NCBI GenBank assembly: GCA_013396635.1
Contig: WBMW01000226.1
Coordinates: 380,246 to 444,245 of the forward strand
Direction of reading: 5' to 3'
Length of the DNA stretch: 64,000 nucleotides
Origin: Penelope pileata
Lineage: Eukaryota; Chordata; Aves; Galliformes; Cracidae
The translations under genes were made by a program, and so were the position numbers. Every line of letters starts with the position of its first letter. Position 1 is the first letter of the stretch. Positions 36,533 to 49,435 of this stretch are shown piece by piece. The notes below the pieces were generated by a model, which saw only the letters and a list, made by a program, of their open reading frames with translations, was not told the origin of the DNA and did no database searches.

Positions 36533-39390
36533 CTAAACAATAGTATGGTATGCTTGATTTCTTCTTTTGTTCTTTGTTAGCTCTTACTAATAGCCCTGTG
36601 TTTATTTGTTTCTCAGGTGTTGGCAAAGAGTTTAATTGCTCTCATAAATTAAGCTTTATTGACAAGACAGTAATTTTCTTGCTGTTCCTTTTTAAAGTAA
36701 AAGATTCTTTTTCCAGTTTTCTGGAGCCTCCTCTGTTAAATCTGAGTTATAAACCTCCTCTGGGACAATTTCAATCATGATTTGAAAACCTTTGGATCAA
36801 ATTTATTTGATTTAGTCCATTCAACACACAACTTGTTCAAGTATCTGACTTCATTTCTCTTTAGTCTGATATTAAATATTTGCTGTTAATAATAATTGGG
36901 CAAATGCCCAACTGTATTATTTGGAGAAGGCTGAATGAGAAAATACGTATTACTTTTGCTGCTTGTCTTTCAAAGAGCTTTCTTAGACCACTAATCAGCA
37001 GATCAACAGTTTCTTAAGTTTTCCATTTACTGCTAATGCACTCACAGAACTAGTTATAATCTTTTATGTGCCCTGGAGTTGTATTTCATTCTGTGCTTTG
37101 GCCACACTTTCTCCATTCATGCTCTTAAGACAGAGAGAATTCTAAGACTATTATCTCTAAATGATCTGCTTGCATTTGGGTGGAAGCTGTAAATAGCCGT
37201 AGATGTGGTGGGACAGGAAACAGGTAAATTGTCTCTATTCATCACATTAACTTATCCTCTGAAACAAAATTATTGTACCCAAGCACCTCACTGCTAGCAG
37301 TGTTTGGTCCATTCAAAATCCAGTCTCTGCAATAACCATAATTTGTGACAATGGTAACCGGTCCAGGCTAAAACTACGGGAGGAATAGGGTTAGGCAATT
37401 TAACAGATTTAGGTTTATGTAGGTCACCGTGTGCAAGTGTTCAGGATGATGTATCTGTACTGGTTATGGGATTTCTGAGACTTATTCTTCAAAAGCAAGA
37501 TAAAAATAACTGATATTATTTCCAGGTTTAATTTACAAACTCACTTATTCTGCCAACTGAGAACAGGGAAGACTATCTTTCCTCTTGTGTTTTACATCAA
37601 ATTGTAGGTCCTTCAGGATCTCCTATAGAGAAGAAAAATTACGCATTAAACTTCAGACAATGTCTAAGCGTCAAGAAGCAATTACACTAAGATACATCTA
37701 AGTATCAAGAATAGTAACATCCTTCATTTTTACTTAACCTAAAGAAAAAGCATAAGGATGAAAGATCTTACATCCATGATATAGCAACTTCATAACTGTC
37801 ATGAGATTTCCATCAGAAATGAACAGAATATATTCTATATAATACATTTTGTAAAAAGTCAGGCTTTCATCATTATGTAACCTGCAGACAAATAGAAATT
37901 AGTTCTTGACTTCAGCTTTAGAGGAAAACAAAGAAACAACAGCAAAAGAAAACGAAACAAAATTCACCACCTCTGCAAAGCGATTCTAAAGGTTACATTG
38001 AAGGAAATCGGTGGGTTAACACGGGTTAAACTCCATAGTGCATGTTCCCTCATGCCTATGGTCACAACCATCACTGAACCCAGTAATACGTCATTAAGCA
38101 CAACTAAATTTCATCAGTTGTCTATCTTTTGGCTAAGAAAACTGTCTTGATATCTACATTTCTGACACTGACCATATGTGTAAAACAGCTTCATCCTGCT
38201 GATATTGCTGAACGGCTTGGTATCTACCTCATTTCTAAGTCTTAACTGTATAAAGCCAAGTTACCTTCAACTACAGTACAAACCATCAAACATGCAGACA
38301 GTATATTTAACCTCTCCCATCCCAGCCTCCGTCTATATCCTCTCTTCTCCTTTGGAAAGCCAGAATTCCAGTGTATGTTTAAAATCAAACTCAAGGGAAT
38401 GCTCAATCCCAGTGTCAGAGAAATTTTTTTTTATTACTATTCCATAGAGAAAAGAGATAATATGTATTTCCTGTATTCAGCCAAAAGAATTTTACACTGG
38501 TGATTTCCAAAGTAGCATAACCATCTATGCATGTTCAAGAATGAATCTAGTCTTTTGTGAGCGTTTTGTAGTCTTCTCCTCATAACAATCTTCAAAAGGT
38601 GTTTGATTTCTGTGAACTCTACGTAAGTTTCCTGTGTAGTGGATAGGGAATATGGCTGTCAAAACTATAAATTTTACAAAACACTTATTCACTGAAAATT
38701 AAATTTGTAATGCTGAGTGTTTCATTGTTGTCATCCTTTGTGTGAACCTAGTCCATAACACCTAAATGCTTCATTTGCATACATAAAGTTTTGTAAATGG
38801 AAAAAAAGTGCATGCACACATTGAGACAAGCTTGTAATTGCCTCAAAATTGCTCTGTGTATGTAGAAGCTAGACTCAGGCAAAGAAAGTGGCTGGAGGTA
38901 AAAATGAAAACATATGCTCCAAGCGCATCAAGAAAGGCAGACATAAAGATGCTAAAGGAAGATAACTAAGTTAAAAAGAAAAGGCAATAGGGAAAAAAAA
39001 AGCCACAATTGAAAGGGAAGAAAAAGTTTTAATAAGTTAGGCAAACTAGATTGAAAATGGTGTTAATTATGTCTAGCATCATAAATGGCAATTAAAAAAG
39101 CAGGAGCAGTGGATGCAATATAGTTGTTTTATGTTGTTAGTGTAGCAGAAATTGCAGCACATCATCATCTAGGAACAATTACCAGCTGTTGCCATCAGGG
39201 AAATCATCCTTTCTTCACTATCCCACTGTACAAAACCTATGTCCAAAGTAACTGGCTGCGATTAAGAAGGTGAGTGGAACTCAGAATATATAAGTTCTAG
39301 TTTTGCAGTTGAAATCCTATCCTTTCTTTTTCTTTCTCCAACACTTTTCTCAACCATTTCTTCCCTAAACTCCTGGTTCATCTCACTTAC
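36533..39390. other. intron-like AT-rich DNA
   Basis: 2.9 kb between two candidate exons. No repeat families are recognised. The short open frames (36550-36780, 38205-38447) lack splice context. Confidence 0.5.
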
Positions 39391-39438
39391 CTTGGTACTG
39401 GGATTAAATATTAGTCTAAAATGCTCTAGACTGGCTTT
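39391..39438 (-). CDS. candidate internal exon (48 nt), unidentified gene
   Basis: Minus strand: a pyrimidine-rich acceptor (TTTCTCCCATGTGTAAG), 16 codons reading KASLEHFRLIFNPSTK, and a perfect donor AAG|GTAAGT. Phase 0 to 0. The other two frames have stops within 15 and 21 bases of the acceptor, so only this frame can be coding. It would be preceded by 40778-40719 and followed by 36532-36488. The family is not recognised. Confidence 0.65.
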
Positions 39439-40718
39439 CTTACACATGGGAGAAATTAAACAAAATAGATTATTATCTTTTGAAAACTGGTGAAAACTGC
39501 ATTTTCTCCTAGTTTTAATACATTAGAGTCTTTTGGAGGACTATGATCCATGACGGGACTTTTAACTATTACACAGCAAGATATAGAATAGTTAAATAAC
39601 ATCGGACAGGAAGTCACTGATATAATCAGCCTCATTAATACCTTGATGATTTGACAGTAAATGCAATTAAGAGGGGCCATGTTTATGCTGTTTCTTGTTT
39701 GTTGCCATTTTTAGTTTAATAATTTCATCTCTGATAGTCATGTTTACTCATACAGACTTTCTGTCTCTGTGCTACTGAATGGGAATCTGACATTCAGATA
39801 AAGATTCAGCCTCCTGCATTTTGATTTAATGGAGACAAACCTAATACAGCTAAATAGTAGACTGCCAGCAGACCTTTCAGACCAATTTGTGATATCACAT
39901 GGCATTATCTTGAAGAAAATACATTTGTATTCTTTTATGAAATTTACCTTTATATGAAAAGTGTTTATTTTTTATATGTTTACATTCATATACGTATATC
40001 CGTGTATATTTGTGGCTTAGCAAAGACGGGCTGTAAACAAGTTGTCTACACTGAGGGGACTGTGAAGATTTAAATAAATGTTTGTGAGAGATTCATTGCT
40101 AGGCACAAACATGAAAAAATATGATAAATACTTTCCCAAAATAGTCACTCACAAAAACAAACTTGAGAAGACTACTGTTGAACAATGACATACATACATA
40201 TACTACTACTTTTTAAAAAGTAAAGGAAACATTGGTCAGAAATCATACCTGCTGCTTTATTGCATTTTATTGGTACGAAATGTTAAGAACTTTTATGGGT
40301 AGCAATGCATATAATAAATATCAGCTACAGCACATAGCTGAAGAAAATAAATGAGGAATACATGTAAGTACGTACAGAAAAAAGTGTATCAGATTAGACA
40401 GTATGGAAAGACAGTTCTTTCAAATAAAGAATAAACCTGGGAGACAATAAATAGGTTAACTATCTGAGGACCTTTAAGTACAACAAAACTCACTGAGACA
40501 CTAAATTTTCAATCTGAGACCAGCAAGAGTCAGTCTGTTCCTAAAAAAAGCAATTTAGAGTATTGTGATTGCTCTGAGAGGAATTAGTCAGGCAGTCAGG
40601 AATTTTCAGAGCATAGCTATGGTCTTGGGCAACAATGTAAAGCTGGCTATATTGCCTCTGCTGCACCTACATATTCACTTCTGCCAAAGAATTTCTCAAC
40701 CAGTAACAAACTACTCAC
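39439..40718. other. intron-like AT-rich DNA
   Basis: 1.3 kb, no repeats or genes recognised. A donor-like CAG|GTATGA at about 40247 has no supporting acceptor. Confidence 0.5.
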
Positions 40719-40778
40719 CTGAAAAACCTGCAATACATTCCTATTTCTATCATAAATTTCCTCTATGACTGTGGACAT
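40719..40778 (-). CDS. candidate internal exon (60 nt), unidentified gene
   Basis: Minus strand: acceptor with the tract TGCTCTCATTTTCTGCC upstream of the first AG, 20 codons starting MSTVIEEIYDRNRN and ending VLQVFQ, and a perfect donor CAG|GTGAGT. Phase 0 to 0. Both other frames hit stops, so the coding frame is forced. The segment is rich in E, R, N and branched residues and looks helical. Neighbours in the candidate gene are 45180-45112 upstream and 39438-39391 downstream. Confidence 0.65.
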
Positions 40779-43700
40779 CTTGGTACATGTAAATGGCAGA
40801 AAATGAGAGCATTTCACAGCTGCCAGGTTCAGAAGTGTTCTGGGATGGAGAGTGGGATAGTTACTACCAGTTGTCCCTTTGATTGTGTCCTTCAGCCTAT
40901 GTTTTGAGAAGGAAACAGTATATAGGCCAGGAGATGCCTAGGGTTACCTCCAATGGCTGAGAAACCTCGGCTTGTTGGCTCTGCTGCCTTGCCTCAAGGC
41001 CATATAGTTCAATGTATAATTTTTGGGCAGTTCCCAGCCCTGTGCCAAGCTAAGTCACTTCCTCTCCATAATGCATCATATCTTCAAGGATGCAATAACA
41101 ACGTGAATGGGGTTGGTGAAGTCACCTGACTGAAACACGTCCATTTTCTCTAATCTGTTTTAAAATTAGTGCATGTCCATGACCAGCTGCACAAAACAAT
41201 ATGCCAGCTTATCTGGATGTGGGACTTACAGGCCAGGGTTAGAAAAAGAGCAGACCTAGGAGAGCTCAAGCTATCTGAAGATCCATTATCACAAAAAGCC
41301 TGAGTACATCTCCAGAGCTTATTTTTCTCTGGCATAACACTCATTCAGTTTTTAGGATTTTTTTTTTTTTTCAGATAGATACTGATAATAAACTTCAACA
41401 AAATGGGACAGATTGTTTGTTGCACAGGCTGTGATTTCCTTTTTATTACTAGATACTTGTTTGATGTTTTCACAGTTCTAACAACAGGCCTCTATAAATA
41501 CTTTAAATATAAGTATGAAACAAAGAAAGGACACAGACCTAAATTTTCCAGGACTATGAACTAGATTATGAACTCAGAAGCTAAACATACACATCTAATT
41601 TTATTTCAGCTGCACAGAGATACCAGTAACATTCACAATAATGGGCTTTCAAATATGAACACACATCTGCAGACAAACTGTGCCCTTTTGACCAATTAGT
41701 GTCTAAAATGGACTTTCTGTGTCATATAAACTGGAGGTAAGTACCTATGTTTTTGCACCTGCAGTTCTTCAGCTGTATCCTAATTTTATCTAGAATTCTG
41801 GTGCTCAAGTATGCTAGAAAAATTTGCAGTGGCAAATCTCTACATCACTCATGGTTTTATGGTATATTCGGAAAGTAATTTTAGTTTTGGCCTTTTTCTA
41901 CCATTGTATTTTCTCTTTGAGGTATTCCAGCACCCACTTATATGAGACAAGAAAAGATATCTAAGCAAATTTTTTCTCTTTATGCTTATGACTAAAATCC
42001 ACAAAGTGCTGTTTGTCTTCAAAGGAGAACAAGGATCAGTGCAATACAAAGAGTTTCTCATCCTCTTTTCAGCTGTTCTAACTGTTTTGCAAGATAACAC
42101 GATTTCTTTCCCCCTTTTACATTTTCTTCTTTCTAAAGGCGTTTTAAGTAATTGTTATGTTTTGCAGGAGGAGAAAGACATTTTAAAACTTATTCGTAAA
42201 ATTATATTCACACAGGCAAAGTCTGTTTGTAGTTGATTGTTTCTCTGCATGGAGGTCGAGCTTTCCAATGATCTTTGAGTTATGAGATCTGTATTTATTT
42301 GACCAGGTACGCAATCTCACACCATAACATACTGATCAGAAACTTGGTAGACATTAGAAAGGGAACAGATATGTCGATTGTTCTTCAAGAAAAGGGAAAT
42401 AAAACTGTTTCCTTTCAAAATCTGGAACACATCTGTTTATCCATTATTATATTCAGAAAAAAACAATTTGGAAAGCATTTTATTTTTAGATGAAATATTA
42501 GCCTTATTTCATATTAAATTTATTCATTTGATCACATTTTCTATAAGAAAAATTTTGTAGTTCAAAAGGCTACTACTGGACTTCACTAGAAGAATTTTAA
42601 TCTGTATTTTTTTCTTCCTCCAATTCCTTCTTTCTTAAAAAGCGTTGGGGTGGGGCAACAATAATCCTAGTAGGAGTATACCATAGATGTATTTAAATAG
42701 AAAGAAAAAATAAACAGTTTACAGATACAGGAAAACAAACCTATTTGTAGAATCATTAACCTCAAAGAAAATTTTCCTTTGAATATATAATTGGGAGATC
42801 CAGGAAGGCATTGAGCAGAATGGGGCTGGGCAGGGAAGGGCTTTTTTCACCTTAGAGAACTAAAGATCTAATGATCTCACTGTTTGAGTAGTAAATGGTT
42901 ATTTAAATTTTCTATCTCCTTTTCTCCAATCTACCATCCAGTTCTAAACAATTAATTACCCATTATCTTGATTAGCCTAATTAAATTGAGGGTGAAATTA
43001 TGCATTCACAGGACTGTGGCATTTAAAGGAATTTGCCAGTTTGTTTTTTCCCATTTTACTCATTTCTTTAAAAGGCAGCTATTTTTTTCAGTTTTACTTG
43101 CATGAAACAAGTTTTTAATTTTACTGTCACTCATTAGAGCCATTTTGAAACTGTTGACAGTTTCCACATTGAACGGCTCTAACATTTAAAGCTTTAAACT
43201 CATTTCTGGACATAGATGTAAATTTCCTGGCCAAATCAGTATTTTTCCATTAGAAAAAATATCTGGCTAACGAGATGAAGTTCTATCACTAGTAGCACCT
43301 CACTAACAGTCACTGTGGATTAGATGTGTTAATTCAATACATATTGAAACTTTCTGCCTTCAGATTAAGAGATTATGGCCTATCACTAAAGCTGGTATTA
43401 TACAGACTCTACCTTGTGAAGCTTGCAGAAGGCAGAATTTAGCAGCCCAATTTATCTTCTTCCATGATGGTACAATCCTGTTGAGGGTAAGCAGAAGCGA
43501 AATATCACTAGAGTGATTTTTTCCTCTCCTGTCTCAAAACTCCCTACTAGGCATTAGCTAGACAAGTTTTTATGATATTCACCCGGTACTTCAGTGGCAT
43601 GTGAGGAAGCATGTGCAAGACAGGCCTGAGAGCACTGAAACTCCAATTCCCACTCAATTTTTGTTCCACTGAGAATGGCAGCTGCTTCACATTTGCAGCT

Positions 43701-43954
43701 CTCACTGGCAGCACAGAGATGAAATGATTTCAGAGTGCTTTTCCTGTAAGATATCTGGTGGTAAATAAATGACAGAAATGAAAGCTTCTCCTACACGCCA
43801 CACACACAATCCTGTATGCGGAGGAATGAAAACACCTGGCACCATTTTTCACCAATGTTTAACACAGTCCCTTCTATCTAGTGTTGTTTTCCTTTCTCTC
43901 TGCTTGAGAAGTGCTCTCAGAATACCAGCCGGTTACCCTCTCCAGCTTCTGCAA
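40779..43954. other. intron-like AT-rich DNA
   Basis: 3.2 kb. Contains a T-run at 41360-41373. Open frames on either strand (41150-41344, 41849-42100, 41982-42236, 43769-43966) have no recognisable family or splice context. Confidence 0.5.
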
Positions 43955-44503
43955 GGGCTGCCCTGAAAGTAATGCCTCATATTTCATTATGTTGGCCCTC
44001 ACTGTCAGAGGCAGACGTTGGTGGTATGGCAGTAGAGGCTGAACCTTCCCACCAATACTACATTCCCTTTTGTTGCTGTGCCACAGATGGTATCAGAGGG
44101 GCAGTCTGACAAAATGGCATCTGACATGGAAGTTGCGGATGAAGCAAAGGTGTGGAATTGAATTCCTCTATGAGGAAAAAATGACACCCATTGACATTCA
44201 TTGACACTTTCTGAATGTTTATGGAAACCAAACAGTGGATATGAGCTCTGGGAAGTGATGGGTGGTACATTTCAGCAGTGATGACAGTGCGTCACCTCTG
44301 CTGGTATAGATTGTTACATGCGCAGCATGCAGGCTCTTGTTCATCACTGCTGAAAATGCATAGATACTGCTGGTGACTATGCTGAAAAATAGTGTTTTGC
44401 AGCTGAGAATGTGCTCTACCAACCAGCATTGTTGTACTATTTTTATCTGTGTTAGTTTCCACGGAAATAAATAGGAGGCATTACTTTTGGAGTGAGCCAC
44501 AAA
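43955..44503 (+). mobile_element. mariner deletion derivative, copy 3
   Basis: Inverted ends: left GGGCTGCCCTGAAAGTAATGC, right the complement ending GGCATTACTTTTGGAGTGAGCC. The N-terminal transposase relic (about 44090-44280) is joined directly to the C-terminal tail (44295-44390), which carries TSAGID and a relic of KCI..GDYAEK before its stop. The join is at the same place as in the copy at 9.8 kb and differs from the copy at 1.1 kb. It lies inside a candidate intron. Non-autonomous. Confidence 0.88.
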
Positions 44504-45111
44504 TTATTTACTCACACTGGCGCTTATTTTACTACAGAGCGTAGTTTACTCGGAGAAGAGCAGAGACTTATACCTGGTCAAACACAACAGAAATCTGTTA
44601 CTCTTCTCATTCATGTCTAGAGTCCTAAAAGCAATCCCACTAAGAAATGCACTAAGTGCATTTTATACAGCCTAGAACAGATAATTAGTGCTAATTACTG
44701 ATCCTTTAGCAGCAATTAATTAACATTGGCAACTCTAACTTCATGAAAATTCCTGTAGAAAGCTAAAGATCATTTAGGAACTAGAATAGTATGTATATGA
44801 AATAAAGATATCAAAGTTTGATTCTGATATAAATGGAGAAAAACATTTTCACATCTTTATAGATTGAAATTTTTTCATTTTAGATAATGATTCCACAGCA
44901 GAACCTGGAAACCTCTGGATAATTCAAAAGAATTTGAGAAATGTTGTAAAAATCCATATTTACAAATACATTATTAAAAACTGATAATCAAAGCAATTTT
45001 TCCTAAAATATTAACATTTTCAAGGAGTAATAGTCATTACAGAACCTATCAAATGCCAGAAACAAATCAGAATTCAGAGTTCGATAGCTATATATTAAAC
45101 AAAGTTCTTAC
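44504..45111. other. intron-like AT-rich DNA
   Basis: About 600 bp between the mariner copy and the next candidate exon. Nothing recognised. Confidence 0.5.
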
Positions 45112-45180
45112 CTGCAGATTTTTTTTCTTTCTTACGCTTTTCATTGCACAAAATTGTAAAAAGGTGTCATGCATTTTCAG
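45112..45180 (-). CDS. candidate internal exon (69 nt), unidentified gene
   Basis: Minus strand: an excellent acceptor (TTCTTTGTTGTTTCATTAG), 23 codons beginning LKMHDTFLQFCAMKS and ending in a basic RKKKNLQ, and donor CAG|GTAAGA. Phase 0 to 0. The other frames hit stops in codon 1 and codon 4, so only this frame can be coding. It follows 47714-47604 without a phase break. Confidence 0.65.
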
Positions 45181-47603
45181 CTAATGAAACAACAAAGAAT
45201 GCCATAAACTTGCACTTCCTGCTAAAAATAAAAACTAAATTAAAATAAAAGAATTAACTGACTATACTTATCCCATAAAGCCCAGAAACATGCAGACATG
45301 GTTCTCCTACTAAGTGATTTTGGAGGGAAAGAAAAAGTTCTGTTCATAATGAGCATTAGCCACTTTAGGCAATCGTGCTTATATAATGATTCATACCAGT
45401 TTTAATTAAGTATTTAGACCTACAGATACATTATTTTACCATTCTTGCATTAGGTGAAAAATAGTTTGCCCAGCTCCTATACTTTCATTTTGGGGGCAAG
45501 AAAAGCAGTTCATCCTGACTCAGTGTTTCATGAATTCAGTCAAACCACTGGATTTATTCAAGCAAACAGCATACAGATGACTTTGCCAGCTGATGGCAAG
45601 ACTGAAGTTGATGGATGCCTCAAGCACATTCTCCAGATCAATCGTTCTAAACTACTGAAGACAACACAGGCAGAACAGTCTTATCTCAGTGGGGCTCAGA
45701 TCCTTTATTTTCCCAAAAATTTTCATTTTAAGCTACAAAATAGTGTAAAAATATTAAAATATTCAACTTATTAACACATTCAAAATGAATTCTTATTATT
45801 CAACGTGCCAAAATCTTTCAAAAATTCAGCAAGAAATAATGTCATTTCAACAGACACAAATTTATTTTTTACCCTGCTGATGCTCTTTAAGAAATTCTTT
45901 ATTTTAAGTCTTTTGACAACTTATGTCATAAATGATAATCTATTTGCTTCTATCTTGATGCCACCAAGGCATTTTTGCTGGTAAAAAATCCAGAGGGTAT
46001 AACGAAGATTTATAACTGTTTCCTCTTCCAGCAAATGATGCAACCATAATCATTTGGAAACTTAATTTCTAGAAGCATAATATGAAGTCTGATGAAAAGC
46101 CCCAGCAAATAAACCCAGAAGGATATACTCTGTCCATGCCTCATCACCTGCAAGAAATTTATTGGCATCTGTATGAGTACCTTTATGTTACTCTGTTAAA
46201 ATCTTGAAAAGACAAAATAATGTCTTGACTTCCCTGGATACCTTCAGATGTGGGAAGAGAAGCGAAAGCAAAGCAGGTGTGAAAATGATTGTGTCAGTAA
46301 AGAAGATGTTAACTTGTTTAGTTGTAAACAAATTTCTTACTCTGTGATTTGTATTTGAGGACATACTAGGCAACGGGTCTTTCAGATACTCACAGACTAG
46401 ATAGATCTAGCTTGATTCCTGTTGTGGTTATGTAAAATCGGGCTTGAAATGTCTCAAGATTCAGTCCTGCTGTCTGAGTCACTTGATCTTCCTTACACAG
46501 ACAAAAAATGTTGTAAGCTGTAAAACATTTTTTCCACAAATTCTATTCTGTCATTTAATTTGTCTAAACCTGCAGGTCATCTAAATTTTAAAAAACAACT
46601 GGATTTTGGAAAAATATATTCTGGTTTCACATTTAAGGAACTTTAAAAAAATATTTTCAAAAAAAACCCACTGCCAATAAAACAGGAAGACATCATATTT
46701 TTCCTCCTAATATCGTTGATAGGTCTTTTTTTCTGAAATCCTATGGGAAATATATCAGACATCCTTTAACCAGATAGGTTGGCATCGTTATTGATAAAAA
46801 CAATATAAACAAATATCTTGCTGACTTATCCACAGTACATTAGGCAGCATAAATTTATAATGATCTGAGCAAACAATATTTAGAAAATCTATCCAAGATT
46901 GCACAGGAAACTTCCAGCTATTTGCAACCATTTTCCTTTCTAATAAGGGAAATGCACAGAAAATGACTCTAGTCAGCAGGTCAATTAGATTTTACCTCTG
47001 GATTCTGCATGAGACCTTTACTTTAGTTATAAGTACATTGGTCTTGGAATTCTATTAAATTTATTAGCAAAATACTGCGCTCCAGGTGACAGAGACATAA
47101 GAACTCAGATATTTTTAACACTCCAAGATCATAGGTAATGTGAATTAACAGGATACAGTCTCTGATAAAGAATTATTATAAACATAATAAAGAAGTAGAC
47201 AGACTGAGAAGAAATATCCTTTAATTACTTTTTTCCGATTCACTTTTTTGATTATAGCAAGGCAAGTAGCGACTGGGGTATTTTGAGAAAGTTTGACATT
47301 ATTTGATTTGAAGTGGTTGTTCACACAAAATGTGTTAGTACTTTATAAATGCAGATTACTCCTCCATACCTCATCATAATTTTGCGAATAACACAACAGC
47401 CATTGAAAGTTGTTGTTACTTTAAGAACAATTACACATCAAGGTTACTAGAACAATTACATGTTAGGGTTATATGACATGCCTGCATTACATCTCTTCAA
47501 TACTTTCACTTAAAATACAGGCATGCAGTCACCTTTATTCTCATTAACCGAAGCTAGACAAGTAAACGGCACATAAAATGGACTGAAAGTTAACTTCACT
47601 TAC
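45181..47603. other. intron-like AT-rich DNA
   Basis: 2.4 kb. A plus-strand frame of 106 codons (45454-45774) is the longest open frame outside repeats, but it has no recognisable family, no splice context and lies opposite a candidate intron. It is treated as chance. Confidence 0.5.
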
Positions 47604-47714
47604 TTTTTTTTTCTTTTCTTTTATTGCAACAGCCACCAAGGTGCCCACAATATTTAAGCACATTTTCTTTTCGTTTGGCTCTTGAAAAGATCCAACTCCT
47701 ATCAGGGATGCAAG
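47604..47714 (-). CDS. candidate internal exon (111 nt), unidentified gene
   Basis: Minus strand: acceptor TTGTTTACAG, 37 codons, donor with GTAAGT at 47603-47598. The chosen frame opens LASLIGVGSFQEP, passes through a hydrophobic stretch MCLNIVGTLVAVAI and ends in a lysine-rich KEKKKK. It is phase 0 to 0 and flows into 45180-45112. A second frame is also open across the block. The first is preferred because the next exon can only be read in phase 0. It is the longest of the candidate exons. I do not recognise the protein. Confidence 0.62.
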
Positions 47715-48559
47715 CTGTAAACAAATTCACAGAACAAAGAGCCTTAATATGTTATAATGGCACAAAATCCATATGATGGAGAGTAAAATGAGCATATCCC
47801 AGTTAGAATCATGGCCAGCACAACTCAGGGTCTAATAGGGAGCCAAGAAGAAAGACTAGGAGTGCCAAGGAGGCAACATATCTCTGGGTAAAAAAACATC
47901 ACAACTGGCAATCGGCAATCTGCTGACTGAAGCATGACATGCTAGTAGAGAGAATACCCTGTTCTTCAAACCAGCAATATGCAAAAAGACTATGATGTAG
48001 GACTTCTGAGGTAAAAACAATTTTTAAAAATTGAAAAAGTGGGATGACTGCTACCTTCCAAAGTAAATATGTTGTTCAATGTGGTTGGAAGAATTTTATT
48101 TAGAATATTTGCGTATTCATATTGACTATTAGAATTGAAATAGTCTTCTCTTGGTTGATATGGGTTATGTTTTGTACCATAGAGAATTTAAAGGGGATAT
48201 AACACAATAAGAACTTGCAGCTGTCATTTTCTATTCTTCTGCCTTTTCTTATTTCACCCACCAATGAAACAAGCAGTGCTTTACCCATAAAATAAGGCCA
48301 CAGGAAGAATTTTCACAGCTTAATCTTCCGTAACATTTTAAGAAGCAAGACCACCCTTTAGATCTATTCTGCTTCTGTTATATTTTATCTCTCAGAAATA
48401 TCTGTGGTTTCTGAATGTCTGGAGAGGCATTTAAAATTAGCAGTTTTTCTTTATTTCACTGAGTACAACAAACCTACGCACACTGAGAAACAACTGTCTT
48501 GGCGTGAGTCCATAAAATCAATTGCTAGTTTTCACTAATCTGTAGGATATATATATACC

Positions 48560-48576
48560 TTTTTTTTTTTTTTTTT
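48560..48576. repeat. T17 homopolymer at a gap edge
   Basis: Seventeen T preceded by a short AT run and followed directly by N. The homopolymer is probably why the sequence stops here. Confidence 0.9.
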
Positions 48577-48616
48577 NNNNNNNNNNNNNNNNNNNNNNNN
48601 NNNNNNNNNNNNNNNN
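48577..48616. other. assembly gap (40 N)
   Basis: Forty consecutive N. Any open frame drawn across it is meaningless. Confidence 0.99.
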
Positions 48617-49435
48617 TGCAGAAGTAAATATAGCAGTGTTCACATAGTAGACAAAATGAGGACAGATGAGAATCACATTCCATTTGATATGCTGATATAA
48701 CATCTTTACATCTTTGATCCATTCTGGAGCAGAACAAGCTGCTTATGGTATTTTATGGGAACACTCTTCAGATGAAGACCGTGGTTTTGTTTGTCACTTA
48801 TTAACAGTGACATCAAAGGCATTTTTGTCCTCCCATAGTTATCTAGTACTTCACAACTGCACATCCACGTATACAAATTGTTCATTATCCATTTGAATGG
48901 TAGCTCTGTGGGTATGGCTCAGATTTTCTCTTCCTGTAAAAGTACCTGAAGGAATCATAATAAATACAACCACTCTGGGAAAAAACATAATTCCTGCAGC
49001 CACAGAGGCAGCAGATTCCATCCCCAAAGGAAAGCACTTTGCAGGAGTCTGAGATCAAAGTTGCCTACAGTGGCTCCTGCCCCAGCCTAATAACCGCTTC
49101 AAAACAATGAGACCTTTTTCAGACCTGTGATACCAAAAATTACTCAGACGACCGTTACCTGAGCTCAGGTAGAACAACTCTGCAGAAAAATCAGAAGAAA
49201 AGACTGTACTAACCTTTTCATCAATGGTTTGATTCTGAAAAATAACGATGATTTATCCTTCAAGTGTTGCCCTATTGTTCTTTCTGTTCTTCTCTAGAGA
49301 TCTTCAGAATCTGCAAAAGGAGAGAATTGGAGCCATCAGAAAATGACTTTTATTCTGGAAGATGATTATCTAGGTTAATTAACCCAGTAGGAACTATTGT
49401 TGGGAAGATAAACACATGGATTGTCAGAGATATAA

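Larger units (their letters stand above)
47715..49435. other. intron-like DNA containing the assembly gap
   Basis: Holds a poly-T tract and a 40-base gap, listed separately. On the minus strand near 49200 an excellent acceptor (CTTCTGATTTTTCTGCAG) opens a frame reading LFYLSSGNGRLSNFW, but no donor follows before the stop. It is not called an exon. Confidence 0.5.

Noticed and set aside
39240..39275. Plus-strand donor AAG|GTGAGT with an upstream acceptor-like tract
   Set aside because: An isolated signal on the other strand with a 21-nt block. It shows how often chance exon-like blocks occur here and serves as a caution.
45454..45774. 106-codon plus-strand frame outside known repeats
   Set aside because: No recognisable domain, no splice sites in register, and it lies opposite a candidate intron. 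A chance frame of this length is plausible in 64 kb.
49120..49210. Excellent minus-strand acceptor followed by about 40 open codons
   Set aside because: No donor occurs before the stop and the phase does not connect to the candidate gene.
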